A stretch of DNA of 64,000 nucleotides, taken from positions 8,033,161-8,097,160 of the forward strand of contig NC_080570.1 of NCBI RefSeq assembly GCF_030247185.1, written 5' to 3'. The position numbers were made by a program, and so were the translations under genes. Positions 46,408 to 58,100 of this stretch are shown here, piece by piece (positions within the stretch are counted from its first letter, which is position 1; each line of letters starts with the position of its first letter). Source of the stretch: Malaya genurostris (taxonomy: Eukaryota; Arthropoda; Insecta; Diptera; Culicidae). The notes beneath the pieces were generated by a model that saw nothing but the letters and a program-made list of their open reading frames with translations, had not been told where the DNA came from and did no database searches.

Positions 46408-47855
46408 GATTTTTTGAGGATCGAGATAATTTGTTTTAGCTTCTGAAATATTTTTTTTCACTAAGTTAAACTATGTCAGATGAATCATCACTCACAAACA
46501 AACAAAGTATCTTTACCAATAAAACTGTTCAGCGGTACGATCGGTGTGCTGATCTTTTTTTTTTAAGATAACAGCGGTGTGGTGCAACGGCGCACGCCGA
46601 AAAGTGAACCGCATCGCGGTTTAACTCGGAGAAATCCCTAAACTTAATCGATGTTATGGGCTTTTAATTGTTCACTTCTGAAAGCATTTATTCTACAAGC
46701 TGTTTTTTTTTGCGAAACTCGCACCTATCGTTTCACAGTTGTATCCGAACATGTTGCTCGTCCAGCGGATCTACAAAACAGTTATCCTTGATAGGTAGCC
46801 TTTCTGAACTGAAGTATTCCTAAAGTTTCAGTAAACTTCATTTATGTTCCTTGTTTATAACCAGCCGTACTCGCTGATCCGGTTCTGTTTTTCCTGCTAT
46901 CATTCTTCTACTTTACCGAAACCAAACTGTAGAGATCAATGTACTTGCGATACAAAATAGGAAACGTTCACAGATACTGAAGAATCGAAGGGTTCACTTG
47001 CGTTGTTGCTAGATCGGTGTTGGATCCTGAGGTGGAAGGTAGTTGTTAATATTTGTGCCGAACGAATAATGAAGTAACAGTAATATTAAAAAAAATGTTT
47101 TGATAACTAACGCAGTTGTGATTGGTCATTCACTACCGATGGAAAGAGGATTTTTTTCTGTGAAACATCATAACATAATTCAAGTTCAAGTAAAACCAGC
47201 CGTCTCGGACCATCTCGGCCCAGAACTGAAAAGACCATGAACTTAATGGGCAGATTGAGCTCAACGTATTACTTCGCGTGCACATGCTTCACATGCCATT
47301 CACTGCAGTATAAATAAATTACCCGTACGACCGGTTAAAGCTTAGATAGACCGTTTCTCCATCACGAATAAATTAGTTGACAGGTTTATATTGACACTTG
47401 GAGCAGCATGAAAAAGCGGATCAGAATGCCGGCTCGCTGGTTTCAATTTCCATTTTCGTGAATTAGATTCTCAAACCGGAACTGTTTTGGAACATTGCTA
47501 CTTTAAAAGCAAATTATTTTCATTTAATCAATTTCTTTTCTTGTTGATCTGGTCTACGAAAATGGTACTTACCAAAGTAACATATTCAGTTGCAGTGACT
47601 AGTTTGCAATCAACTGTTTGGCATATTTTCGTAGAAACTTGCCCAGGAATAAGTTTGTACAATAAAATGTGTAAAATGTGTTACCACGGTATGTGTGAAA
47701 ACAAGTTTTACTGAATCATCTTAAAAAAATCGGTAATTTTATAGAAATTTTTACATGTTAGAAATGTTTGATACAGTCGTTGGTTTCTCTAATAAAGAAA
47801 TTAAACATTTAACATGAGACCCGAAGTAGAAGTTCTAGTGGTATCGGTCGGAACA
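46408..47855. other. Gene-free stretch
   Basis: No exon or structured repeat supported. A short GC-richer patch is at 46570-46630. Confidence 0.35.
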
Positions 47856-47859
47856 GTCC

Positions 47860-49450
47860 GAAATAGTATTTCCTGTGCTTTGAAGCTGTTTTTGGAGTTT
47901 TTAAAGCAGTTTTTCTAAGAGCCATTTCGAGCAGTTTTTCGAGTGGTCTTTTCGAGAAATTTTTTTAGCAGTTTTTCGTGCTGTCTCTTGAGCATTTTTT
48001 TCAAATGAAAGGTAGTGCGTTGGAAAGTCAAATAACTACTATTGAGTTTTATTAAAATCCAACTTCAGATTCCGTTTTTAAAGAAATTCATCAAACAGTT
48101 TATCGGAGTTTTCGAAGCAGTTATTGCTAGGTTGCCGAGCAGTTTTTTGAGTAGTTTTTCGAATTGTTTTTCGTGAAATTTAATTTTATTCAAATTTTCC
48201 CCTGGTGTGCATCACGCAGTTTTATAGCAGTTTATCGAACAGTTTTCTCGCAGTTTTTCGTACTGTGTTTTCGAGCTGTCTTTTCAAATGAATTGAAGTG
48301 TGAGGGGTAAAATAACTGCTATTGCGATTTCGACGGGGACGACACTTCCGAATTTTAATTACTTTGACAAAAAATTATGGACAATTCAGTAAAAATTAAC
48401 CAAATCTAGAAATTTCAATCCATTCTTCCTCGAATTGTTATAAGCACATCGATCATTTCGAGCAATCTTTTTTTCAACCTTATTTGCCAACAATATCCCT
48501 GTTTTGATTCCTTCGAGTGTTTCGATAAGCCCTTTCAAGATAGGTAATAGCAGAATTATTCTAGCAACAAATCACGGAGTGTCATCTCCCTCGTAAATTT
48601 TATTAGAATCCGAGTTTATAAGCAATGTATCCGGCAGTTTTTAAAGTAGTATATTGAAGTTTTTAATCAGTTTATCGGACAGTTTTTCGAGTAGGTTTTT
48701 GAAATTTTCTTGAGTAGTTTTTCGATCAGTTCTTCTAGTCATTTTTTCGAGGACTCTCTTAGAAAAATACGTTCAACGGAGGTCCTTAGTTGGTCGAATA
48801 CGTTGGATCGTTGGTCGTTCAACGGGAAACCAACACGGGACCTTCGTTTGCCGATTTTGAAACAGACCGTTGAACCGAATGCCATTTTTTTCGTTCAACA
48901 AACCCGGCAGACGGAGATCCATTGTTGAGTTATTTTTAATATAAGGAGTTGGAGCTCCGTTGGACTAGTTTTACTGGAGAATTTCCAAAGTTTTTTCCAC
49001 TTATTTTTTAAATTAAACTAACACTACATACCTGTACAATACTTCTACTTCACGTAGAATAACAACAAATTTTCTTTCTATATAAAGGTAACACCTAAGT
49101 TTTCCTAATTATTTCGTGCATTACGTCGTTCAACAAACGCTCAACGACCAACAAAATATAATCGCTTGCTGAGTGGGGAGTTATTTCAAATGAAAGTTAG
49201 TAGACGAAGTTGTGTAGTAACTGCAATTGGATAATAATACAGTCTATGGAGGTTGGGGACCATCTCGCGAATTATTTTAACTTTTAGTTAAAATTTGAAA
49301 GTCGGGCAGTTGTTTTGTTGTTATAAAAATAACCTTGCTCGAGAGATCTGTTCCAAAACTTCCAACTTTTAGGATAAATTTGACAGTCGAGCAGTTATTT
49401 TGTCATTGTCAAAAATAACGGTCAAAAGCATGGTTATTTTTGACAGTTCC
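47860..49450. repeat. Degenerate 'gcagtttttcgag' satellite in several blocks
   Basis: Words of the type 'agcagtttttcgag', 'agtagtttttcga' and 'cagtttttcgtgctgt' recur from about 47880 to 48300 and again at 48630-48740. Longer units can be seen: each block of 'cagttttt' words is followed by 'caaatgaa...gtaaaataactgctattg'-like sequence (near 48000, 48290 and 49190). This suggests a diverged higher-order repeat of a few hundred bp. Confidence 0.65.
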
Positions 49451-50640
49451 ACAGTTGTTTTCCGACACTGAAAAAAATTTGTTAAACATTTTTGTTTTCA
49501 GATCGATAGTAAATCATTCATCACGCCTCTATATTTTAACCAAAAGTAAGCAACATTCGTGAGATGGTTAATAGCCCAAGTTTACCGAGCAGTTTTCAAA
49601 TCAGTTAGTCCGAGTTCATTTTTCTTGTTGTCTTTGAACCGTTCATCAAGGAGTTTTTTGAAGTTCTTTCGAGAAGCTAGAAAATGCTTATTTGGCTCTA
49701 TCGCCCAAAAAGATGAGCAATCTAAAAAAGTGAAGCACCAAAGTGCATTTTTTTTTGTTCCGATTATAGAAGTTTTAACGTTAAGGTCATTCGTTTCTCT
49801 GGCCAGAGAAACTTTCTGACCCTTTGAACAGTGGTTGGGAGACGAATCTAGGTGGGCTGCGTTTCATAGTTCTTTACGATTGGTGATTGACAGGTTATAA
49901 TGGCCACATTGGTAACCAATCGCAGATCGCAAAAGATCCGGAAGAGCAGCTCATAAAGTGAAACTCACAACGATTTCTCAGTTAGATATCATAAGCTGCC
50001 AATGAATTTTAATTGCATATTGCGTCCGATTCCGAAATTGTTGAGTGCGATGGGCTAGAAAATTTTTTTGTAAAACTACAAACGTTTTTTTTCGGTTCCG
50101 GCCAATAAGCCTGCAGTCTACATCCAATTTGAAGAGGTATTCCGAATGATTCACTGCTCGCTAAGAGCAAGACAGAACAGTAAACGAAAAAAAAATGATT
50201 ACTCTGTCATCTCATAGTTTAGATGCAATTTCTTTTAAAAGTGAATGATGTTGGCTTTTAGACCGTTATCCAGAAAATGTCTACCGTGAATCTGTATAAA
50301 TGGCAGCACTGCTTAGCTTTATTTTCTGACACATAAACGATAAAACCGTTTTCGCTTGCAGACAGCTGTACCAATACTAATGCAACGATGTACAGGGCTA
50401 ACTCGATTTTGAATCGTTTTTTAAATGTTTTCATTTGCCGGTATGTGGATGTAGTATAAGCTGATCGCGAAAACAGATGACTACAGAAGTTTCAGTTTTG
50501 GAAAACACGTGATGCTGTCTTAATTTACGTCAATGAATAGTTGTTTACTTATGAATGTTTTTTTTTGTTATTGATGTTACAACTATAGTTAGAGTTTGTT
50601 GACTACAAGGCTGTTAGAATACTTTCACTTCATAGTTATC
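49451..50640. other. Gene-free stretch upstream of AdSL
   Basis: No exon recognised; the AdSL promoter is presumably at 50.6-50.8 kb but no single core element stands out. Confidence 0.35.
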
Positions 50641-50830
50641 ACAATCCTTATCAATAGAGTAAGTTATTGTTCAATATATAGTCTTACTAACAGCAAACAG
50701 TGCACGCAGTAACTTATCAATTCATTCTCAGAAAACACACTCTCAGAACAACGAAGTCCCGCAGATTACTTTCAGCTGTCGAAGGAATCATTCAGTAAAT
50801 CGTTGATAGTTTGGACGAATTAATTAAAAG

Positions 50831-52392
50831 ATGTCCACATTCAACCCGGAATTTTGTGGCTACCGCTCGCCGCTCAGTACTCGATATGCCAGTAAAGAAA
50901 TGCAATATCTGTTCAGTGAGCAGAATAAGTTCTCAACCTGGAGAAAGCTATGGATCATTTTAGCTAAAGCTCAGAAGGTAATTTTGTTGAGTACATGGCC
51001 ATCACAATATTGGCTTACATTATTTCCCCCGTCAGGAACTTGGCCTTGACATTAGCGATGCTCAGATCATCGAAATGGAAGCTCACGTTGAAGACATTGA
51101 CTTCAAAGCGGCTGCTGATGAGGAAAAACTAACCCGTCACGATGTGATGGCCCATGTACACGTGTTTGCCAAGCAGTGTCCTCTTGCGGCCCCTATAATT
51201 CACCTGGGAGCAACATCCTGCTATGTTGGAGATAATACCGATCTGTTGGTACTGCAAGGTGGATTGCGTCTTCTGTTACCGAAATTAGTAGGAGTGATCA
51301 AACGTCTGTCGGAGTTTGCGGTTGAATATCGAGATTTGCCCACCCTGGGCTTTACTCACCTGCAACCAGCTCAACTGACGACCGTTGGTAAACGATGCTC
51401 TCTCTGGATTCAGGATCTTCTGATGGACGAGAGGGCGTTGAAAAGTTGTCTGGACAATTTGCGTTTTCGTGGTGTCAAAGGAACGACCGGAACTCAGGCT
51501 TCCTTCCTACAGCTGTTCAACGGCGATGGCGAAAAGGTTAAATTGCTCGATAAAAAAGTGACTGTTCTGGCTGGTTTCAAACGTTATTATGCTGTCACCG
51601 GACAGACTTATTCAAGGTAATTTTATTGGTAGGTAATTTAAAATGAATTCATATAATGATTTTTGTAGGAAAGTCGATCTTGAAATCGTCTCTGCTCTGT
51701 CCAGTTTGGGCGCAACGATTCACAAAATGTGTTCGGACCTGCGACTGCTAGCGTCTCGTAAGGAAATCGAAGAACCATTCGAGCAGACTCAAATAGGCAG
51801 TTCGGCTATGGCCTATAAACGCAATCCGATGCGTTCCGAGCGATGTTGTGCAATAGCGAGACATTTGATAACTCTGCACGCCAATGCCGCTAACACGCTG
51901 GCCGTTCAATGGTTGGAACGCACACTGGACGACTCTGCCAACCGTCGTTTAACACTGTCCGAGGCTTTCCTGTCGGCAGATGCCTGTTTGCTGACACTGC
52001 TGAACATTTCACAGGGTCTGGTCGTGTACCCGAAGGTGATCGCCCGAAACATTGCCCAGGAATTGCCATTCATGTCAACCGAGAACGTGATTATGGCCAT
52101 GGTGAAGGCCGGTGGTGACCGACAAGTTTGCCATGAAAAAATTCGCGTTCTGTCGCACGAAGCCGGGGCGCAGGTGAAGCAGCACGGGCGCGACAACGAT
52201 CTGGTGGAACGCATCAAAGCGGACGCTTACTTTGCGCCGATTCTTGGTGATTTGGAAGCGATTCTAGATCCGAAAACATTCACCGGTCGGGCTGCCGATC
52301 AGGTGGTGGAGTTCGTGCGCGATGAGGTGGATCCAGTGCTCGCTAATTATGGCAGTAATATTGAGAGCAAATCGGTTGGATTGGCTATTTAG
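50831..52392 (+). CDS. AdSL: Adenylosuccinate lyase (483 aa, three exons)
   Basis: Exons 50831-50977, 51036-51616 and 51669-52392 join in frame across introns of 58 and 52 nt, giving 483 residues against 484 in human ADSL. The enzyme cleaves SAICAR to AICAR and adenylosuccinate to AMP, releasing fumarate in both steps of purine synthesis, as a cytosolic homotetramer. ATG 50831 starts the family's usual N-terminus (YRSPLSTRYAS). The conserved blocks are TSCYVGDNTD, the catalytic-His segment GFTHLQPAQ, and the fumarate lyase signature GSSAMAYKRNP (51796-51828), whose first Ser pair lies on the mobile catalytic loop. All key residues seem present. An AATAAA follows at 52435-52440, only about 43 nt after the stop. 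The orientation is away from the LINE upstream. Confidence 0.96.
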
Positions 52393-52434
52393 ATGATATG
52401 GTTTGAAAAGTTTATGCATTTATGAAATGTGAAT

Positions 52435-52440
52435 AATAAA
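52435..52440 (+). terminator. Poly(A) signal of AdSL
   Basis: AATAAA 43 nt downstream of the AdSL stop codon, giving a very short 3' UTR. Confidence 0.6.
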
Positions 52441-52627
52441 ATGTTTTTGAAACATGATTTGATTACACACCCGGAATAGTTTCTATGTACATCAAATCAA
52501 GATGAACAACAAACCGAACGTAACTTTTCACGTCTGATGTTGGTTGAATGTGTTACATTGGACATGTATTTGATCCGATTGGATACCGTTGTACAATATA
52601 CGTTTTAAACATTCCAAGGTTAATTTT

Positions 52628-52878
52628 CGGTTGATTTTTTAAAAGGCCGCAAAAGCAAATGACAGTTTCTCTTTGTTTATTTTCTCTTGTGTTAATTACC
52701 AAGCGGTTTTCACGTTTAGCATACTAAAATTAAATAAAAATTATACCCGAAACCTTCGACTTACAAAGAGAATTGTAAAATCCAAGCAAAACTTTATAAT
52801 CACGTCACAATAATCGAAACAGAAAGTGATCAAAGAAAAACTGTTACTTGCTCATACGGCCATTTGAATAATCAACCG
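52628..52878. mobile_element. MITE, copy 4 of the 'TTTGTTTAC' family
   Basis: The left end 'cggttgattttttaaaaggc' and the right end, reverse-complemented, 'cggttgattattcaaatggc', continue into 'cagtttctctttgttta'. 251 bp. It shares its interior with the half-copy at 20500-20688 ('cgtcacaataatcgaaa'). Confidence 0.75.
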
Positions 52879-53430
52879 AGAATTAGAAACGGTCGCAGTA
52901 GTCGTGCACGTCGAATGTGAAAAATTTTCGCTTCCGTCAAAATTTTTCTTATGACCTTGTGATTGTAATTTTGTGGTGATTCTGTGCTAAGTAAAAGTAA
53001 TTATATGAAATTATTTTTCGTATGGAGACGCGTGATTCAGAGGAAATGTATTTCAATAGCCTGGACCATGAAGTCTCTTTACCATTACCGATCTTCGAGA
53101 ACGAGTAGAACTTAATCGTGGATATCTCGAGTTGTACTAAACGCAACAACATAATTCATTTTTCATGCTATCAGGAATATAATCAGCAATTTATGACAAA
53201 AATTTCAACAGTGTGAGTTAACACAAAATTACACTTGCTTGCCTTTCTCGTACTCGTGACGACGGTTTTGAGATAATAAGGCACCCAATCAATCCCAAAT
53301 CAAAAATGGACAAGTATAAACGATAAACTATGGTCGAAAATCAATCATTTCTGCTTGTACTTTGAGCGGAACTGAACGTCTTGGTGAGGACGTTCCACGA
53401 ACAGCAGCAACAACAGAACCTGAATTAGGA
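52879..53430. repeat. Left flank of satellite-bearing repeat 2
   Basis: The part at about 53330-53370 ('aactatggtcgaaaatcaatcattt') matches the left flank of the satellite at 16350. The rest shows no gene. Confidence 0.45.
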
Positions 53431-54020
53431 TCCACCTGAACTCAATCACAGGTTTAGAATTTAGTTTCATACTTCAGTTTCAGAATTTAGTTCCAGAATA
53501 CAGGTTCAGAATTAAAAGCTATGATTCTGGGACTGAATCCCAACTCTGGGTACTGAAGTTCTGGTTTCTTGACGAGATTTTGCAACTGAATGTGAAATTA
53601 TGTTCGGGATTCGAATCCAGAATTCTGATTTAGGATTTCAATTTCAGAATTCATAAACAAAATTCAGGACATGCATTTCAGATCTAGATTCTGCAACCAA
53701 ATGTGTTGTCTGAGTTCCGAACCTGAATTTTAGAACTGACTTCTGAACCATAAATTTAATTCCTAAATTCAATTTCAGAATTCATTTCTAGGACGCTGCA
53801 CGCTGGAACTAAATTCTGGAATATAGATTCTGTAGCTAGAATTTCAGAATTGAAGCTCTAGAACTAAATTCAGAACGTAAGTACTGTAAATGAGTTCAGT
53901 TTCATAACTGTAGAAATAATTTTATGGCCTGATTTCTTGATCTGGATTTCAAACCTGAATTTTGCAACTGAATTCTTAGCCTGTCTCAGATTTCGAATTT
54001 AGTCCTTGAATCCATTTTTA
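53430..54020. repeat. Degenerate GAATTC/CAGTTT-rich satellite, copy 2
   Basis: Same word set as 16490-17135 ('agtttcagaattta', 'ctgaattc', 'tagaattcagaac'). The same flank on the right is at about 54098-54125 ('cttttcagaaccattaaaac', compare 'ctttttagaaccattaaaat' at 17217). It is the second member of the same composite repeat. Confidence 0.75.
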
Positions 54021-54159
54021 GAATTTTTAATAAATAATAAATAAATCATGGCTAAAAAGACTCAACGGTGGTAAATATTTCAATAAATTCAGCAGGATTG
54101 GTCCTTTTCAGAACCATTAAAACACTCTAAAAGGATTATGCGAAATTTACCTCTACTAT

Positions 54160-54960
54160 CTAACTCTACAAAAAAAAGACTGTATTGCAAGTGACATTAC
54201 CATTTCGAGCCCCGGCCTAGAAGGATTCTTAGTGTCAGTAGGATCCATAGTACTAGCCCTGCAATGGTTCTGTACACTAAGAATCGGCTGCGAAGTCTGT
54301 TGAAACAGAAAGGCCAAATTCCACAAAAGGAATGTAATGCCAGGACTTTGCTTTTAAGTGACATTACCAAACGGCCTCTCTTCATTTTCTGCACTTTATG
54401 ATGAGAGCTAACTTTTCATTCTTGGGTCCATCCTAAGCCCATGGTAGGATAGCTAGCTTAGAGTAAATACTGATCCTCATACCTACCCAAATCTCTAACT
54501 CCGAGACATCTTTAGAGGAGAGTGCTAAGTCGTCGTCCTTTCGGAGAATGGATAAAGCATCAACATTTCCACTCTCCCTACCTGTGAACGATGGAGATCG
54601 AGGTGACGCTAACCAGAAACAAAGAAGTACGTACTCAAAACATGAGCAATGTAACGTATATTATTTGGTAAGATGTTAACATCCCGAAACTATGAAGAAA
54701 TATTTAACCAACTGCTCGAGTAGTTTTCCCTGGTAGCTAATTTATTTGAGGAAATTTCGGATTTCATTCGAATCAGAACGTTTAGCATTTCTTCGGTTGC
54801 ATACCACAATAAAATATTGATCTTACTTGAAGGTGGTTCTATCCTACAGTAAGCAACATCGAAAAGTTACATATATTGTTGTAGATTATTTTATTAGCCT
54901 AGTTTCTAACATAAAAACTCTCGCGGTGGTTGCGGAAACGATCAGAGTTGAGTTTATGTT
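54160..54960. repeat. Probable dispersed repeat downstream of PAPLA1
   Basis: A less AT-rich block with two related segments ('gtgacattaccatttcgagc' at 54190 and 'gtgacattaccaaacggcct' at 54358). No protein frame is recognised. The repeated word suggests a transposon fragment. The remainder to 54960 shows nothing. Confidence 0.35.
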
Positions 54961-54963
54961 GTT

Positions 54964-54969
54964 TTTATT
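54964..54969 (-). terminator. Poly(A) signal of the PAPLA1 gene
   Basis: AATAAA on the minus strand about 215 nt after the stop at 55183-55185. Confidence 0.5.
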
Positions 54970-55182
54970 TTTTTGACTACGAGACATCGTAAGTGCGAAA
55001 AATAAGAAAACCATACATCTGTACTTTGTCCATTGAATGTAAATAACATTTCTTCTTTCTAAAAACTACATAATTACTCAACAGAAAAGTATCTTAGTTT
55101 AAACACAAAACAAACTATTTTTTTCAATTTCGTTTAAAAGTAACTGCCACTAATGCCGACTTGTTTCATCGTTCCCCCCTCC

Positions 55183-58100
55183 CTATCGATTGCTGACACT
55201 CGGCGGTGGCTGAGAATGTGGAAACAGATGGTAATTGGAGTGCGACGAAGTGGAAGGTGTTGGACTAGCGATGGGCCTTTCGATGGTCATCGATTGTTGC
55301 GGTATTTGGCTATCACTTTGCACTCCCAAACTGCAGTAGATCTCCTTCATCAGGAACAGCATTGTATCTTCCGATTCCCTAATAGGAAAAGAAAATTCAA
55401 GATTAAACTTCTGATCACAGCCCACAGGAACAGAGTAGTCCACTCACCAATAGCACACGTGACTGGTCAAGGCAAACAAGTATTCGTTGAAAAATTCCAG
55501 GGGAGCCTCCTGCAGTACGTAATCGATTCGTCGCAAACTGTTCAACTGTCCGAGAGGAAGATCGGTTTCTCCGGTATCCAAATCTCCCGATGAAACCGTC
55601 GAAGACGACGAACCACCTTCGTACTTCAGTTGATCTTCGATAACCTTATCAACCTCGTGTTCTATCGCCTTCTGATCGGGTCGGTTGAGTGAAGTGATCG
55701 CATAAACGGCATCCACCGTATTCCGGAATGTGTCCAGGACTTTCTGCTTCAGATCGGTACCAACTCGCAGCATCGTTTCCTTCAACTCCAGGTGCATCCG
55801 TTTGCGACCCTTGTGATGCGGAATCAGAACCGGCCGAAGATTACTCAGCTCCGGATTGACTAGCGCTTCGATTCGATACGCCACCGGATCGTACGGATGG
55901 AAAATGTTGAAGAACCCATCACACGTGGGCAGCTTGAAGTTCAACCCGAGAGCATCGATCCCCCGCACGGTTACGAACATACCGATCGGGGATCCGAGAG
56001 CGAAAAACTTTTTCGGATGAAACAGCAACTGCGGGTAGGCAATGTACGGTTGACCGGTCCCGGCTGGACCCACCTCGTAGTTGATCTGCTGGGAACATTT
56101 GCGCGATAGCCGCCGATGGCTGGGATGGGGCCTGCTGGTGCTGTTCAACGCTGGCACACGATCGCCGTCCGGATTTTCCTGAAAATTATCCTAAGGGTTA
56201 GTGACGTCTGTTAGTCGGGCGATAGTTTCGATGCACCTGGCGTTTCTTGAGTCTTTTCTTGAAAGCAAATAACTTTTTGCGGGGCTGAAATCGTGTCAAT
56301 CGGGTTAGAAAATCTGACCCCGAATATTCAATAATAGTTCCAAACCCTTTTCCATTACCAGAAACGTCCCCTCATAAAAAAAACTGAAAAAATACTCACC
56401 GAATTTTCCGTCTCCATTGGTTGCCCTTTCTGGTGGCACAGCAAGTCGAACAGAATCAACGAACCGAGTGAGTGACCCGCCAGCGATACGCCTCCCTTGA
56501 AGTTAGGATTTCGTTGCAGAAATAGCGAGTAGAGACGATTCAATGACTTCCCGACGGCATCGATAATGCTCTGGCAGAACATTGGGCTCGTGTAGAACAG
56601 CACATCCAGTAGGGTATCGTTGGTAAAATTACGCAGCTTCGGAATCGACTCCAGCGTGATCGATTTCAGCTTTTTATCGACCCCGGATTCCTCCGAGTGC
56701 AGATCGTTGTGCCACGAAATTGGCAACACTTCTACCCGCCCAATGTCACCCCGATCGAACGAAGATCGATAGTGGCTCTGAACCAGCTGTGCAGAAATGC
56801 TTCGGAATTCATCGACCACTTCTTCTACCGGTCGGAAACGAAGATCACATCCTTCGCCGATCCCATGGACCATAAACAGCAGGTGATCTATTCGTTCCGG
56901 TTCACCGTCTTCAATATTAAATTCGTCCACTCCGCGTTTGACAACCCGCGGTCGGTTAGTTGTTGGCGGAACAGGCGAAGTGTTGCCCCACGAGTCGGGA
57001 TTTTGCGTTTGTAAAAAGTGAACGATCACCGAAGGTCCGTGAAAAACAACTGTCTCCCCGTTCGGAATGACCACTCGCCGGTGCCACTCTCCCGATGTGG
57101 CAGCTTCCTTGTATTCCCGTTCTAGCTGTTCCGCAACTTCTTCTTCATAAGGTACAAATCGAGAGTCTACGTTTTTGTAGAACCACGAACACCTTCGAAC
57201 TTCTTCCGACGATCCCTTCCAATAAACCGGCGTCATTTTGCGCTCCTTAACAACCACATCGTGCCGTCCACCGTCCACGTGAATAACCATCGGACTAGCT
57301 TCCCCGTCGACCAGCGGTAGCGCGTCCTCCAGGGCCAGCGAATCACTCATCGAGAACGGTGTCCAGATAGCTTTGCTTTCCACTTCACGTCGGAAGAACC
57401 AATGCCGATAGACCGGCCGGTAGGCGATGTTCGTGGTTTCGCTAATCGATGCCATCGAACTGTCGACGGCGGCTGCCGATGTACCGCCGGTACCGGCGGC
57501 CGCAGCCGTTGCCGTCATCGCCGCCATACTGCTGCTGTTGGCGTCAATCAGTACGTCCTTGGAGTAGGTGTCGTCCTCGAAGGCGGACTGTGGAAGGAAA
57601 AATTGAATCGGAATCTCATTATTTATGCACTGATAGGAAGGTTCGGGTTGTGATTTATCTTCAGCCAGTCCGAATATTGATCGCATAGAACAACTAAAAT
57701 TACGGGAAAAGTGTCAGATTCTGTAGTCCAATCAGAAGCATCAAAGTAACCTATGAAATTCAACTGTTTGATGTGGTAAATTATTTTGACACCTTTTTGT
57801 TGATAGACTTCTGAGCACGTGCACCCTCAGTGCACATAGTTAAAAAATGAGTGACACGCCACTTAATTTCATAAAAAGTCAGCACGTGGTCAAAGTTTGA
57901 GTTACCAAAATTCTAACTTGTTACTCAAAATGAGAAAAAAATATTTTTTTTCCAAATTTGAGTTTTTTTGCATTCAATATAAAGGAATGTTTTTCGCTTA
58001 TATTTAAGCATTTGGAAACTTTAGTTAAAGTCATACTTCTTTCTTTTCAATGGGGAATAGCAAACATTGTTTCAAAATCCTTCAAATTTGAACCGTTTGA

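Noticed and set aside
57588..57720. Alternative acceptors at 57.65-57.71 kb joining PAPLA1 exon A to the frame with MRSIFGLAEDK
   Set aside because: They are out of phase with the donor of exon A; the acceptor at 57588 is in phase and has a strong pyrimidine tract.
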